64,000 bases of DNA. Source: Candidatus Bathyarchaeum tardum (lineage in GTDB: Archaea; Thermoproteota; Bathyarchaeia; Bathyarchaeales; Bathyarchaeaceae). The stretch covers positions 1-64,000 of the forward strand of contig JARVGH010000004.1 of the NCBI GenBank assembly GCA_029762755.1, given 5' to 3'. This document shows, one piece after another, positions 17,364 through 26,341 of this stretch; within the stretch, counting starts at the first letter, position 1; each line of letters begins with the position of its first letter. A program made the position numbers and the translations under genes. The notes under the pieces were generated by a model. It made no database searches and was not told the DNA's origin. It saw only the letters and a list, made by a program, of their open reading frames with translations.

Positions 17364-18515
17364 TTATTTTTTTAGTTCAACTTGATTTTCAAGTCCAATC
17401 TTCTTGACTTTAACGATTTCTAAACGCTCTAAACGTTTAATTAACCGCCAAAGACTTGTCCGGGGAATATTAGGAAACTTTTCCCGAACCTGAGACTCGA
17501 AAGCTTTACCGTCATTGTCTGACAAGAATTGTATAACGTCTTTTTCTTCGGGGTTCAACTGAGGATAATTCTTAAAAATATTCTCAGCGCAGGGACCTTT
17601 TCTTTTCATGACAAAGAACAATAAAGTGATTATTACAGCTGCAACAACTGCAACAGCAACCAAGTATTCAGCTGGAAACGAGTCTGAAGGTTCTACTGGA
17701 ATAGCTGGAGTTTCGGTTACTGTAAAAGTTTGTACAAGTCCATCCACGTTAATGCTGTAGGTTCCAAGGGTTTGTTTAGTGACCTTAAATTCAACAGAAG
17801 TGGAATCTCCTTTTGCTAGGGTTACTGATTTTGTTTCTTCAGTTACTTGGTTGACTATAAAAGGAACAGTGTATGAACCTGTTTGTCCGCCGATGTTGGT
17901 TACAGTAACTGAAACAGTGACTTCTTCGTTGGGTTTGATTTCAACTGGCGTGACCTTTAGGTTACTGACCAGAAAGTTTGCAGGAGGATTCAAAGGAAAA
18001 GTGTAACTGATTTCCCATTGGCTGGCAAACAAAGACATACTTATCGTGTTTCCATTAGTATTAATTGAATCCGGCACTCCATTCAAGTAAACAATTGTAG
18101 AGTCTTCAGGCAAAAACACGGTCACATTGTATGGAGTGTTAACAAGTAATGTCCAAACTTCAGCGTCTTTAGATGTTAAAGAGTGAGTATCATACTGCAC
18201 GGAAACACGGGTTGTGCCCAAAGTAAAAACAGTGAGATTGCTGGCTCCGATTTCATAGTCTAGAAATGTGTTGTTTTCGTCAAGGACTATAAAATTGTCA
18301 ACAGAATAAGCCCCCAAAAGTGGAAAAGAAATCACGGGCAAGGTTTCATTAACAGTTAAAGTTTGAGTAACCCGAACAAGACCATCACGATAAACTTGAA
18401 GGTCAGTTGAATCAATTTGAAATTCTGTTACACCAGCAACAACTATAGGCACGGCTAGAATCAAAACAATTAGTAAACAACTAAATAAAACAACTCGTCC
18501 AGAATCAGCCTTCAT
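17364..18515 (-). CDS. Membrane-anchored winged-helix regulator with extracytoplasmic Ig-like domain
   Basis: 383 residues. Signal peptide or first helix (about 8-28), then an external region whose second half (about 185-270, NLKVTPVEIKPNEEVTVSVT, NIGGQTGSY) is CARDB-like. A membrane helix follows (about 283-303, YLVAVAVVAAVIITLLFFV). A cytoplasmic winged helix (about 315-380) contains NPEEKDVIQFLSDNDGKAF and RTSLWRLIKRLERLEIVKV. This shape is common in archaea as one-component membrane regulators. It converges with the secreted helical gene and faces a soluble winged-helix gene. Confidence 0.82.
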   Translation of the reverse strand: MKADSGRVVLFSCLLIVLILAVPIVVAGVTEFQIDSTDLQVYRDGLVRVTQTLTVNETLPVISFPLLGAYSVDNFIVLDENNTFLDYEIGASNLTVFTLGTTRVSVQYDTHSLTSKDAEVWTLLVNTPYNVTVFLPEDSTIVYLNGVPDSINTNGNTISMSLFASQWEISYTFPLNPPANFLVSNLKVTPVEIKPNEEVTVSVTVTNIGGQTGSYTVPFIVNQVTEETKSVTLAKGDSTSVEFKVTKQTLGTYSINVDGLVQTFTVTETPAIPVEPSDSFPAEYLVAVAVVAAVIITLLFFVMKRKGPCAENIFKNYPQLNPEEKDVIQFLSDNDGKAFESQVREKFPNIPRTSLWRLIKRLERLEIVKVKKIGLENQVELKK

Positions 18516-18629
18516 AACTGCTTCACCTTAAAAACTTGATTATGTCAATTAATAAGAATTCCGAATCCAGAATATAACAAGAGTCTTATTAACAATCATC
18601 AAGTATAATGAAAGGGGTGCTCTCAAACG

Positions 18630-19094
18630 ATGGGAGACAATGAAGTCTGGCATTACATTATTCCGTTTCCATTAGAAAATGAAAAACGTAGATTAGTTTG
18701 GAGTGTCCTGCAGTCCAAAGTAGGCAAAAGCCTGCTAATGAACATGAAGATAGACAAACGAACATACCAAAAAGATCTCATTAAAAACACTGATTATTCA
18801 AACAAATCTATAATCGAGTACCTAAAACGAATGGTTGCAGCAGATATTCTCGAACAAGGCATGGAACAACTCACAACCGGAAAACGAAAAGTCAGAGTTA
18901 AATGGTATATCCCAACAAACCTTGGAAGATGGTTCATACTGTTTCTTAAACCCACAGAAGAAATTCCCCCTGAACTTGTAAAAAAAACCATTGAAGAAAT
19001 ATTCCAAATGTACGCCCAAAGCATCGTAGAAGTTTGCCAAAGCTTCAATATCGACGTGGACGTATTCTGCCAAATCCTAAACAAGCAACGCTAA
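18630..19094 (+). CDS. Winged-helix regulator-like protein
   Basis: 154 residues. Winged-helix part at about 40-110 (YQKDLIKNTDYSNKSIIEYL as recognition region, then KRKVRVKWYIPTNLGRW as wing). The C-terminal helices (ELVKKTIEEIFQMYAQSIVEVC) probably dimerise. It is divergent from the membrane-anchored regulator across 114 bases, so they may share a promoter region or regulate each other. No effector domain is seen. Confidence 0.7.
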   Translation: MGDNEVWHYIIPFPLENEKRRLVWSVLQSKVGKSLLMNMKIDKRTYQKDLIKNTDYSNKSIIEYLKRMVAADILEQGMEQLTTGKRKVRVKWYIPTNLGRWFILFLKPTEEIPPELVKKTIEEIFQMYAQSIVEVCQSFNIDVDVFCQILNKQR

Positions 19095-19115
19095 AAAAAT
19101 AAAATCTGAACAGGT

Positions 19116-20726
19116 CTATTTTGCAGATTCAGCGTTTCTTTGAACAAGGGCGTTTACAGCAGTTGCCAAAGCTTTAATGGCTTCTTTCCTGACAGCTATA
19201 GAAGTATCAACTCGTTTTGTTTCGATTTCTTTTTCTAAACTTTGCACTTTACTGATGGCTTCTTGTTTCTTTTTTTCGTATTCGTTACGCATTCTTTGTT
19301 TTTCAACTTCAGATTCTTGTGCAGCTAACGCCACCAGATGTCGTGCATTATCCAACCTTTGATTAAGTTCGGATATTTTTTGTTCCTGAGCAAGCTTCTT
19401 CAAAGGCTGCAAGAAACTTGTTTTGACTTTCTTTTCTTTTGCAAGTTCTTCTTCGAGGCGCCCAATGGTTTTAACCAAATCGTCTTTGGAACTGTTTTCA
19501 TTTACAGTAAACTCAATTGTTTGAACACCAGACTTTTGTCCAATTTCACCTTTTTGTTGATTATTACCAGAATTTTCTGTTGCAACAGACAATCGATATT
19601 TTGCAGATTTTAATTTCTGGGTGAGCGCATACTTCTTTTGTCGCAAAGCAATCTTTCGGATGATGTTGCTTGGTTTTGTTTGATTCACTTTTTCTAGCTC
19701 ATCCTCTAGGCGTTGAACGTTTTTAATTAAAAAGTCAAGGGCACTTTTTCCTCTAACTTGGAGTTTTTCGGTTTGAGCAGCAAATTCGTTATCCATTTCC
19801 CGTAGAATATACTTATTGTTTTCAAGGGATTTTGATGAAGCTTCCAGTTCAGCTTCTTCTACCAGCCGGTTACCAAGTTCCTCTTCGATGTCGTTGTATA
19901 TCTGTTCTACTTCATCGGTGAAAACCTCATCTACAATTACTGCCTCATTAGATTCAAAGGCAACCATAACTTGCCGAAGGTTAACCAACCAGTCATCAAA
20001 ATAAACACTAACAGGGGATTGGTCAAATATCTCTTCACCAAGCATGTGCAGATACTCCAAAGTTTCCGCCACAACATCCTCAAGTTTTGGTTTTTCCATA
20101 ACCGTTGAAACTGGAACTTCGGGCACAACTTCAACTTCAGGTTCACTCAAGTCAACGGGTACTTCTTCAGGTACAATTTCAGGGTCAACAGGAGTCAAAT
20201 TAACAGGTTCCTCTGGCACTACAATGACTTCGGGTTCAGGCAAACTAGTTGGGGGTTCCGGTATTACCTCAGGTGCTGGAACAGGTTCAGGTATTTCTTT
20301 AATGGGTTCAGGTTTCTGAAGTTTTTCTGTTTCAAATTGGCTAGCAAAATCTTTGAATTTAGGCATAATATCACTAAACACTGCCATCATGAGATCGCGG
20401 TTCTTTGTTTCAGTTAGGTCGATAACTTGTAAGCATCCATCTCCAGAAGTCAACATCAGGTGCCCTTCTGAATTTATCCGTGCCTGACTGAAGGCGCCCA
20501 TCCTAAAAGGAAGCCCAGACGTAGAAACATCAAGGGAAAACATCTGCGGCGGCACATGCTGCAGAACCTCAAAGAACTGGTTCACCACAGCTTTTTCTTT
20601 TGAATTCAACTTGACAATTTTCTTAACATCATCCCCAACATCCTGTAAGGTAACCACGATTTCTTCGAGGCTAAACTGCTTTTTTTCCAAACTCTCTTGC
20701 TGTGTTGAAGATTTTTTCCTAGGCAT
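19116..20726 (-). CDS. Coiled-coil protein with acidic proline-rich linker
   Basis: 536 residues, cytoplasmic (no signal or membrane segment). The N-terminal about 110 residues form a small mixed domain (GDGCLQVIDLTETKNRDLM). Residues about 112-195 are a Pro/Glu/Val linker (PEPVPAPEVIPEPPTSLPEP). Residues about 215-300 look like a compact helical domain. The rest is long coiled coil, rich in Lys, Glu, Gln and Ala. No enzyme motif is visible. It could be a scaffold or cytoskeletal linker. The gene lies 126 bases beyond coaBC on the same strand and may extend that operon. Confidence 0.72.
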   Translation of the reverse strand: MPRKKSSTQQESLEKKQFSLEEIVVTLQDVGDDVKKIVKLNSKEKAVVNQFFEVLQHVPPQMFSLDVSTSGLPFRMGAFSQARINSEGHLMLTSGDGCLQVIDLTETKNRDLMMAVFSDIMPKFKDFASQFETEKLQKPEPIKEIPEPVPAPEVIPEPPTSLPEPEVIVVPEEPVNLTPVDPEIVPEEVPVDLSEPEVEVVPEVPVSTVMEKPKLEDVVAETLEYLHMLGEEIFDQSPVSVYFDDWLVNLRQVMVAFESNEAVIVDEVFTDEVEQIYNDIEEELGNRLVEEAELEASSKSLENNKYILREMDNEFAAQTEKLQVRGKSALDFLIKNVQRLEDELEKVNQTKPSNIIRKIALRQKKYALTQKLKSAKYRLSVATENSGNNQQKGEIGQKSGVQTIEFTVNENSSKDDLVKTIGRLEEELAKEKKVKTSFLQPLKKLAQEQKISELNQRLDNARHLVALAAQESEVEKQRMRNEYEKKKQEAISKVQSLEKEIETKRVDTSIAVRKEAIKALATAVNALVQRNAESAK

Positions 20727-20852
20727 GGCTAGCCATTTCGGCTATATATCCTCAATAAACAAAAAAACTAGGGTGTCGCAGAAATTTCAAACAGTTCAAT
20801 TGAAAGCAAAGTTACAACTGAAAATTGTAGGTTTTTATGAACTGGACGGGAC

Positions 20853-22103
20853 CTAAACTAATTTTTTAACAATTACATCCAAGAGCTGCTTAGCAACGGC
20901 ACGTTTTTGGGCTGTTGGAACACGAACCACATTTCTTTCTTTGTCTATAATGAAAAGTTCATTTGTGTCAACAGCAAATCCTGCACCTTTTCGCCCAACA
21001 TCATTTGCAGCTATCAGGTCAGCTTGGGGTTCTTCAAGGCGCTCATATGCAGTTTTTATTAGCTCTTCATCGGAAATGTTGTATTCTGCCTTGAAAGTAA
21101 CAAGAAAAGTTTCAGGGCTAACTTTTTTCACAGCATTAATGATTTTCGAAGTTGATTTTAGGTTTAAAGTAAACTTTGAAGATTCACGGGTAGGAACCTT
21201 GTAATCATACGTTTTTTCAGGGGTCCAATCTGAAGCAGCAGCAGCAGCGATTACTATGTCGTATTTTTTTGATGTTAGTTCAGAAACAACAGCCTCATGC
21301 ATTTGAGAAGTAGTTTCCACATTGATTACTTTAGAGTCATGAGGAGGACTGATTGATATTGGACCTGAAATCAAAGTTACTTGGGCTCCTCGTGACAAGG
21401 CTTCATTAACAAGAGCAAGCCCCATTTTTCCTGAACTTTTGTTTGTTAGGACTCTAACGGGGTCAATGTACTCCAAGGTTGGACCAGCAGTGACCAAAAT
21501 TTTCTTTCCAATTAGGTCTTTTTTGACTGTTAATTCGTTGATTACTGAGTTTACGATTTCTTCGGTTTCTGCTATTTTTGCAGCTTTTCCTTCAATTCGG
21601 GGTCCAATGAATTTAACACCCAATGATTTGAGTTTCTTGATGTTTTCTAACAGAATAGGGTGCTGGTACATGGAGCCATGCATAGCTGAGACAATCATTA
21701 TGGGTATTTCTAGACCAAAAGCGGTAGTAGCAACAGAAGTTATTGGGGTATCATCGATTCCGCAGGCAATTTTACTAATTGTGTTCGCAGTTGCAGGGGC
21801 AAAAAGAATCAAATCAGCTTTGGTTGAATTTCCACTGGTTAGGGCTACGTGCTCAATTTTTCCGGTTAACTCAGTTACAACAGGGTTTCCTGTAGCCCAT
21901 TCCATGAGATAAGGATGAATAATTTTCTGAGACATCTGGGACATAACAGGAAAAACATCAGCCCCATGCCGCATCAACTCCCGAGCAATATCAGAACAAC
22001 GAACGGCAGCAACACTGCCACTTATACACAAAACAACATTCTTTCCTTTTAGTTCGGTTCCTTTTGTTCCTACAATGTCTTTAGAGGGATGATCCGTCAA
22101 CAT
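20853..22103 (-). CDS. coaBC: Phosphopantothenoylcysteine decarboxylase / phosphopantothenate-cysteine ligase
   Basis: 416 residues. A bifunctional flavoprotein that joins cysteine to phosphopantothenate and decarboxylates it to phosphopantetheine, in CoA synthesis. The decarboxylase half (1-190) has GSVAAVRCSDIA, the PATANT loop and HGSMY. The ligase half (200-416) has VTAGPTLEYIDPVR and LTNKSSGKMG, then AAAASDWTP and AANDVGRKGAGF. It is the last gene of a six-gene CoA operon and overlaps panE by seven bases. Confidence 0.95.
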   Translation of the reverse strand: MLTDHPSKDIVGTKGTELKGKNVVLCISGSVAAVRCSDIARELMRHGADVFPVMSQMSQKIIHPYLMEWATGNPVVTELTGKIEHVALTSGNSTKADLILFAPATANTISKIACGIDDTPITSVATTAFGLEIPIMIVSAMHGSMYQHPILLENIKKLKSLGVKFIGPRIEGKAAKIAETEEIVNSVINELTVKKDLIGKKILVTAGPTLEYIDPVRVLTNKSSGKMGLALVNEALSRGAQVTLISGPISISPPHDSKVINVETTSQMHEAVVSELTSKKYDIVIAAAAASDWTPEKTYDYKVPTRESSKFTLNLKSTSKIINAVKKVSPETFLVTFKAEYNISDEELIKTAYERLEEPQADLIAANDVGRKGAGFAVDTNELFIIDKERNVVRVPTAQKRAVAKQLLDVIVKKLV

Positions 22104-23020
22104 TGGTTCCTCAGATGTTTTACTTCTAAACCTTTAATCAAGCCAGTTAATAAGGTGTTTAAAGGAGTTGAAACATTTCTTGTTTTTCCTAAACATGAAA
22201 TTGCTCCATTTATGAAATCAATTTCTGTTCGTTTTCCTTTTCCAATGTCTTGCAACATAGAATTCTTGTTTTGAGCAGTCATCTCAGCAATGTTAATCAT
22301 CAAAGAAACAGGGTCTTCATCCAAACGGGCATTGAATTTTCCTGCAACCTTTTTGCCTTCAACTACAGTTTCAGTCATTAGTTCTTTGAGGTCAGAACGT
22401 GCAATTAATTCTCCATTTGTCATTGCAGTTAAAGCACCAAAGGGGTTGATTCCAGCGTTTACCAGAACTTTTGTCCACACATCCCCTTCGATGTTTCCTG
22501 AAGACCTAGTGGGCAATCCAGCTTCTTGAAAGGTTTCAGCAATCAATGTTTTTTGAATAATCTTACAATAGGGTTCACCGATTACTGTTTGACCTTTGCC
22601 AGTATGCATAACCAAACCAGGTTTTTTAACTAAAGCACCGTTAGATGTTACTCCACGAAGTATCATGGTACTTCCAATACTGTCTGATGCAATTTTTTCT
22701 ACACCCAATCCGTTTTGAAGGCATAACAAAACTGAATTGCGCCGAAGAAGCGGTTTTGCTTCTGCAACTGCTTGAGCGGTATCATAAGCTTTTACTGTTA
22801 ACAGAATTAAATCAAAAGTTTCTGATAGCTCCATCACAGAGGTTACAGCTTTAACATTAACGACACGTTTTCCAGAAACTCCATCAATAATTAAGCCATT
22901 CTGTTTTATTGCGTTCACATGGGCTTCTCGAGCAATTAAAGTAACATCGGTTCCAGATTCTGCGAGTGAACCTCCAAATAAACTGCCGATAGCACCGGCA
23001 CCCATTACAGCGACTTTCAA
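22097..23020 (-). CDS. panE: 2-dehydropantoate 2-reductase (ketopantoate reductase)
   Basis: 307 residues. It reduces ketopantoate to pantoate with NAD(P)H. The Rossmann motif is GAGAIGSLFGG (7-17), with nucleotide-binding LQNGLG and catalytic Lys/Asn in WTKVLVNAGINPF (about 183-195). The C-terminal helical domain is complete. It begins 5 bases after the HPS-RraA gene and overlaps coaBC, so it is cotranslated with its pathway partners. Confidence 0.95.
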   Translation of the reverse strand: MKVAVMGAGAIGSLFGGSLAESGTDVTLIAREAHVNAIKQNGLIIDGVSGKRVVNVKAVTSVMELSETFDLILLTVKAYDTAQAVAEAKPLLRRNSVLLCLQNGLGVEKIASDSIGSTMILRGVTSNGALVKKPGLVMHTGKGQTVIGEPYCKIIQKTLIAETFQEAGLPTRSSGNIEGDVWTKVLVNAGINPFGALTAMTNGELIARSDLKELMTETVVEGKKVAGKFNARLDEDPVSLMINIAEMTAQNKNSMLQDIGKGKRTEIDFINGAISCLGKTRNVSTPLNTLLTGLIKGLEVKHLRNQC

Positions 23021-23025
23021 TCAAG

Positions 23026-24327
23026 TCACCCAACGACTTTCTCCCATTTTTTCAGCTGCAAAACTTTAGAAAGAGTGCTACCCTGCTTGATTTCGCCCTT
23101 TATTCTTTTTTCTTTCTCAAACACATCCAAAGCCCTGTTTGCAATTTCCACAGCAGTTTCTTTGGGAACAACCACTACCCCATTATCGTCAGCTATCACC
23201 CAATCATCAGGTCGTACAGTAACGCCGCCACATTTGATTTCGATGTTAATTTCACCAAATCCTTTCGGGTCGCCAGCAGTTGGGGTTATTGTTTTCGCAA
23301 ATGATGGAAAACTTAAAGGACGAATTTCATCAACGTCACGGATAGCTCCATCGATTACTACTCCGTTGACTTTTTTTTGTAAACAACTTAAAGTCGCTAG
23401 CTCTCCCCAAACAGCTTTGCCGCCCCCAGCTGCGTCAATCACTATTACATTTTCAGGAGTTGCAAGATCTATTGCTTCTACAGGTTTTGCCCAATCACCA
23501 GGATAAGTACGAACAGTCAGAGCTTTTCCAACTGCTTTAACCCCGTTAACTACTGGGTGGATGTCCAGCATCTCGCCTTTTCGCTGCATCGCGTCAGATA
23601 TGTTAGGTGTCGAAACTTTCATGAAAACTTCATAGAGTTCGCTCTCGTGATACTTCTTGTAAAGATTCGTAGCAATTGGCTTACCAGTTAACATCGACTT
23701 TTTGATTTTTCGAGTTTCTTCTTCAGCATTTTCGGCTTTAGTTATTGCTCCACCTACAATTACTATGCTGGCTCCAAAGTTGACACATTTAGCTGCAGTT
23801 TCACTATTGATGCCTCCCGCCACTGCAACAGGAACATGTACAACTTCAACAACTTTTTTCAACACATCTAAAGGATCCATTCCCCGCATCTGCTGGTCGA
23901 TTCCTACATGTACACAAACGTAATCTGCCCCAAGTTTTTCCAGTTCCACTGAACGAGTGATCATGTCGTCGATGTTTATCATGTCAACCATGATTTTTGC
24001 GCCATAACGTTTTCCTGCTTCAACTGCTTCACGAATGGTACTGTCGTCAGCAACACCCAGTATGATTATTATGTCTGCTCCAGCTTTTGCAGCAATTTCC
24101 ACTTCTAAGGCGCCTGCATCCATAGTTTTCATGTCAGCCAAAAAAGTGTAGTCTGGAAATTTTTTCTTTAAAGTCCGGATAACAGATAGCCCTTCACTTT
24201 TTACAAGAGGTGTCCCAATTTCTATCCAGTCAACTCCACCAGCTATTGTTTCATCTAATAGCTTCAAAACACGGGATAGGTCTACAAAATCTAATGCAAC
24301 TTGGAGTACTGGTTTTTTAAACGCCAT
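23026..24327 (-). CDS. 3-hexulose-6-phosphate synthase / RraA-type aldolase fusion
   Basis: 433 residues. Domain 1 (about 1-210) is HPS of the orotidine decarboxylase superfamily: ALDFVDL, the metal and catalytic motif ADMKTMDAG, then VHVGIDQQ and AGGINSETA. HPS condenses or releases formaldehyde with ribulose 5-phosphate. Domain 2 (about 225-430) is RraA-like and keeps the Arg-Asp pair of class II 2-oxo-acid aldolases (DGAIRDVDEI) with GGGKAVWGELA. Fusions of this kind are often labelled HPS/ribonuclease regulator; the retained Arg-Asp pair favours an aldolase. It lies in a CoA operon without panB, which suggests a role in making ketopantoate. That is inference. Confidence 0.88.
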   Translation of the reverse strand: MAFKKPVLQVALDFVDLSRVLKLLDETIAGGVDWIEIGTPLVKSEGLSVIRTLKKKFPDYTFLADMKTMDAGALEVEIAAKAGADIIIILGVADDSTIREAVEAGKRYGAKIMVDMINIDDMITRSVELEKLGADYVCVHVGIDQQMRGMDPLDVLKKVVEVVHVPVAVAGGINSETAAKCVNFGASIVIVGGAITKAENAEEETRKIKKSMLTGKPIATNLYKKYHESELYEVFMKVSTPNISDAMQRKGEMLDIHPVVNGVKAVGKALTVRTYPGDWAKPVEAIDLATPENVIVIDAAGGGKAVWGELATLSCLQKKVNGVVIDGAIRDVDEIRPLSFPSFAKTITPTAGDPKGFGEINIEIKCGGVTVRPDDWVIADDNGVVVVPKETAVEIANRALDVFEKEKRIKGEIKQGSTLSKVLQLKKWEKVVG

Positions 24328-24332
24328 TTGAA

Positions 24333-25526
24333 TTATCTCTCTTTTTCAATTATTTGTTTCAAATCTTTAATGAAACATTCGATGTGTGACGAGGTCACAT
24401 GGGGCATCACTACTAATCTAAGATAATCGGAAAATAAAGAAATTGCCCAACCCTGTTTTCTTAATTCTTGAGCAATGATTCGAATATCCATAATATTTGA
24501 TTTTATTCCAACTACATTAATTACAGGCTTAGTTACTACATCAACGCCTTCAATCTGTTCAATTCCCTTAACAAGCTCCATTGTCAAGTTAAGGCAACAT
24601 CTAACCACTTTTGAGTAACCGTCTTGTCCAAGGTTCATCAACAGCGCCCAAACTGCGATTGATGAAGCACCTAACCGGGTTCCAATAACTGTGGATTGTT
24701 CTGTGCAGCCTCCAGCTAAGTAAGGAACATTCACAGTTACAGCTTTCTTTAAAGAATCATCCCGGAACAATATGCCACCAGCAGGAATAGGAGCAAGACC
24801 CATCTTGTGAGGGTCTATAGTGATTGAACAGACTCCAGGCAACCGAAAATCAAACTCTGTAGATTTGGAACCCAGTTGTTTAAGAAACGGCAACACAAAA
24901 CCTCCAAAAGCTGCATCCACATGAAGGTATATGTTTTGGTCTAGAGCAATTTCTGAAAGCTCAGGTATAGGGTCAACTACACCTAAACCAGTAGTTCCAG
25001 CAACGCCTACAAGAGCAACAGTGTTAGATGTTATTGCTTTCTGAACTGCATTGATGTCCATCTGATAATTTGAGTCAAGTTTAACTTTAATCAGCTTCAA
25101 GTTCAACAAGTCAGCAGCCTTGTCAAAAGAATAATGGGCAGAAACTGGAACAATCACTTCATTACGTTTCTTGTTAGCAAGATTTCTGGCAGCCCACATT
25201 GCAAGAATATTTGCTTCAGTCCCCCCAGAAACAATGTTACCAGAAGCATTATCATTTGAAAGCATACGACCCAACATGCCTATTACTTCTTTTTCCAGTT
25301 CAGCAGTTGCAGGAAACAGCCCGGGGTCGCCTAGGTTTGTTTCAAGATACTGCAAATAAACTTGTTTAGCAAAACTAGAAGGCTGGGTGCACATGGACCC
25401 TAAAATTTTGCCACAAGAATAAGTGAGATCTCGTTGAAGTTTAGTTTCAAGTTTTTGGAGAACTGCATCTTTGGGTAAACCTTTTTCAGGTATCTGGTTT
25501 TGCCGTTCAACTGTTTTGGGTTTCAC
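24333..25526 (-). CDS. mfnA: PLP decarboxylase, MfnA type (tyrosine/aspartate decarboxylase)
   Basis: 397 residues. A group II PLP decarboxylase with the Schiff-base lysine in TIDPHKMGLAP (about 240), VDAAFGGFV before it, and GGTEANILAMWAARN at the cofactor site. In archaea this family makes tyramine for methanofuran or beta-alanine from aspartate. Sitting between phosphopantothenate synthetase and pantoate-pathway genes, the aspartate-to-beta-alanine reaction is the better guess. It overlaps the ligase gene by four bases. Confidence 0.9.
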   Translation of the reverse strand: MKPKTVERQNQIPEKGLPKDAVLQKLETKLQRDLTYSCGKILGSMCTQPSSFAKQVYLQYLETNLGDPGLFPATAELEKEVIGMLGRMLSNDNASGNIVSGGTEANILAMWAARNLANKKRNEVIVPVSAHYSFDKAADLLNLKLIKVKLDSNYQMDINAVQKAITSNTVALVGVAGTTGLGVVDPIPELSEIALDQNIYLHVDAAFGGFVLPFLKQLGSKSTEFDFRLPGVCSITIDPHKMGLAPIPAGGILFRDDSLKKAVTVNVPYLAGGCTEQSTVIGTRLGASSIAVWALLMNLGQDGYSKVVRCCLNLTMELVKGIEQIEGVDVVTKPVINVVGIKSNIMDIRIIAQELRKQGWAISLFSDYLRLVVMPHVTSSHIECFIKDLKQIIEKER

Positions 25527-26341
25527 AATTCGTGCTCCTTGTAGAGTTCATTTGCCTCAGGGATGTATATACCCTGTTTTGCAAGACCAGATAAACGTTG
25601 GTTAATTTGCTCAATTGTAATGGCTAAGTTTTTTTTGTTGTTAAAACTGGAAACAATTTTTCTAAGGTTCACAGGTGATTCATGTTTTAGAAGTTTTGCT
25701 TCTTCAATAAGCGAAGGAAACGTTCTAGCAACTTCGTCAACAATTGTAACTGAAGCCCATTGGGCAGTTCGGGAAAGGGGATTTAAATCAACGGTGATAA
25801 CAGTTTTGCCCATTTTTCGCAGAGCTTCTGTTCGGTCACCGTCTTCAAGAGGAACCAAAATCACATCTGCTACTAAAATGCCTTTAGGGTCTACACTTCG
25901 GCGTTCACTGCAGATTTCAGGTATCTCAGCAGAACAGGCTTCACCTACTCCTAGTACTTCTTTGGCTCCAAACTTTTCTAGTAATTGTTTAATTGCTTTT
26001 TCCCGGTGCAAAGTTCGATGAAACAGATTAACCTCTATTTTAGCTCCAGTAACTTCCGCTAATTTGATTATTCCTTCAGGCACTAGGGCTGCAATATTTC
26101 CATTAACAGAAATCACTGGATGCTCAGCAAGAAGCATCGTTGCAGCTGCTGTTTTAATTGCATCGTGAGCAGTTTTGGTTGTTTTTTCTCCAAGTAAATA
26201 GTCGAAAGCTTCTCCCCTGCCATGAGCTAGGACACCTGCCAAGGTTACAACTCCTGATTCAACATGGCTAACTAAATCGTGCCGGGTCTTCAACGATTTG
26301 GCTCTTGGATGTTGGGGAGATATTTCAGTTTTTTTTACCAT
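25523..26341 (-). CDS. 4-phosphopantoate--beta-alanine ligase
   Basis: 272 residues. The archaeal phosphopantothenate synthetase joins phosphopantoate and beta-alanine with ATP. Family phrases are HPRAKSLKTRHDLVSHVESG, AHGRGEAFDYLLGE, HRTLHREKAI, DVILVPLEDGDRTEAL and VDLNPLSRTA. It overlaps pantoate kinase by seven bases and the decarboxylase by four, consistent with a single pathway order: kinase, ligase, beta-alanine supply. Confidence 0.95.
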   Translation of the reverse strand: MVKKTEISPQHPRAKSLKTRHDLVSHVESGVVTLAGVLAHGRGEAFDYLLGEKTTKTAHDAIKTAAATMLLAEHPVISVNGNIAALVPEGIIKLAEVTGAKIEVNLFHRTLHREKAIKQLLEKFGAKEVLGVGEACSAEIPEICSERRSVDPKGILVADVILVPLEDGDRTEALRKMGKTVITVDLNPLSRTAQWASVTIVDEVARTFPSLIEEAKLLKHESPVNLRKIVSSFNNKKNLAITIEQINQRLSGLAKQGIYIPEANELYKEHEL

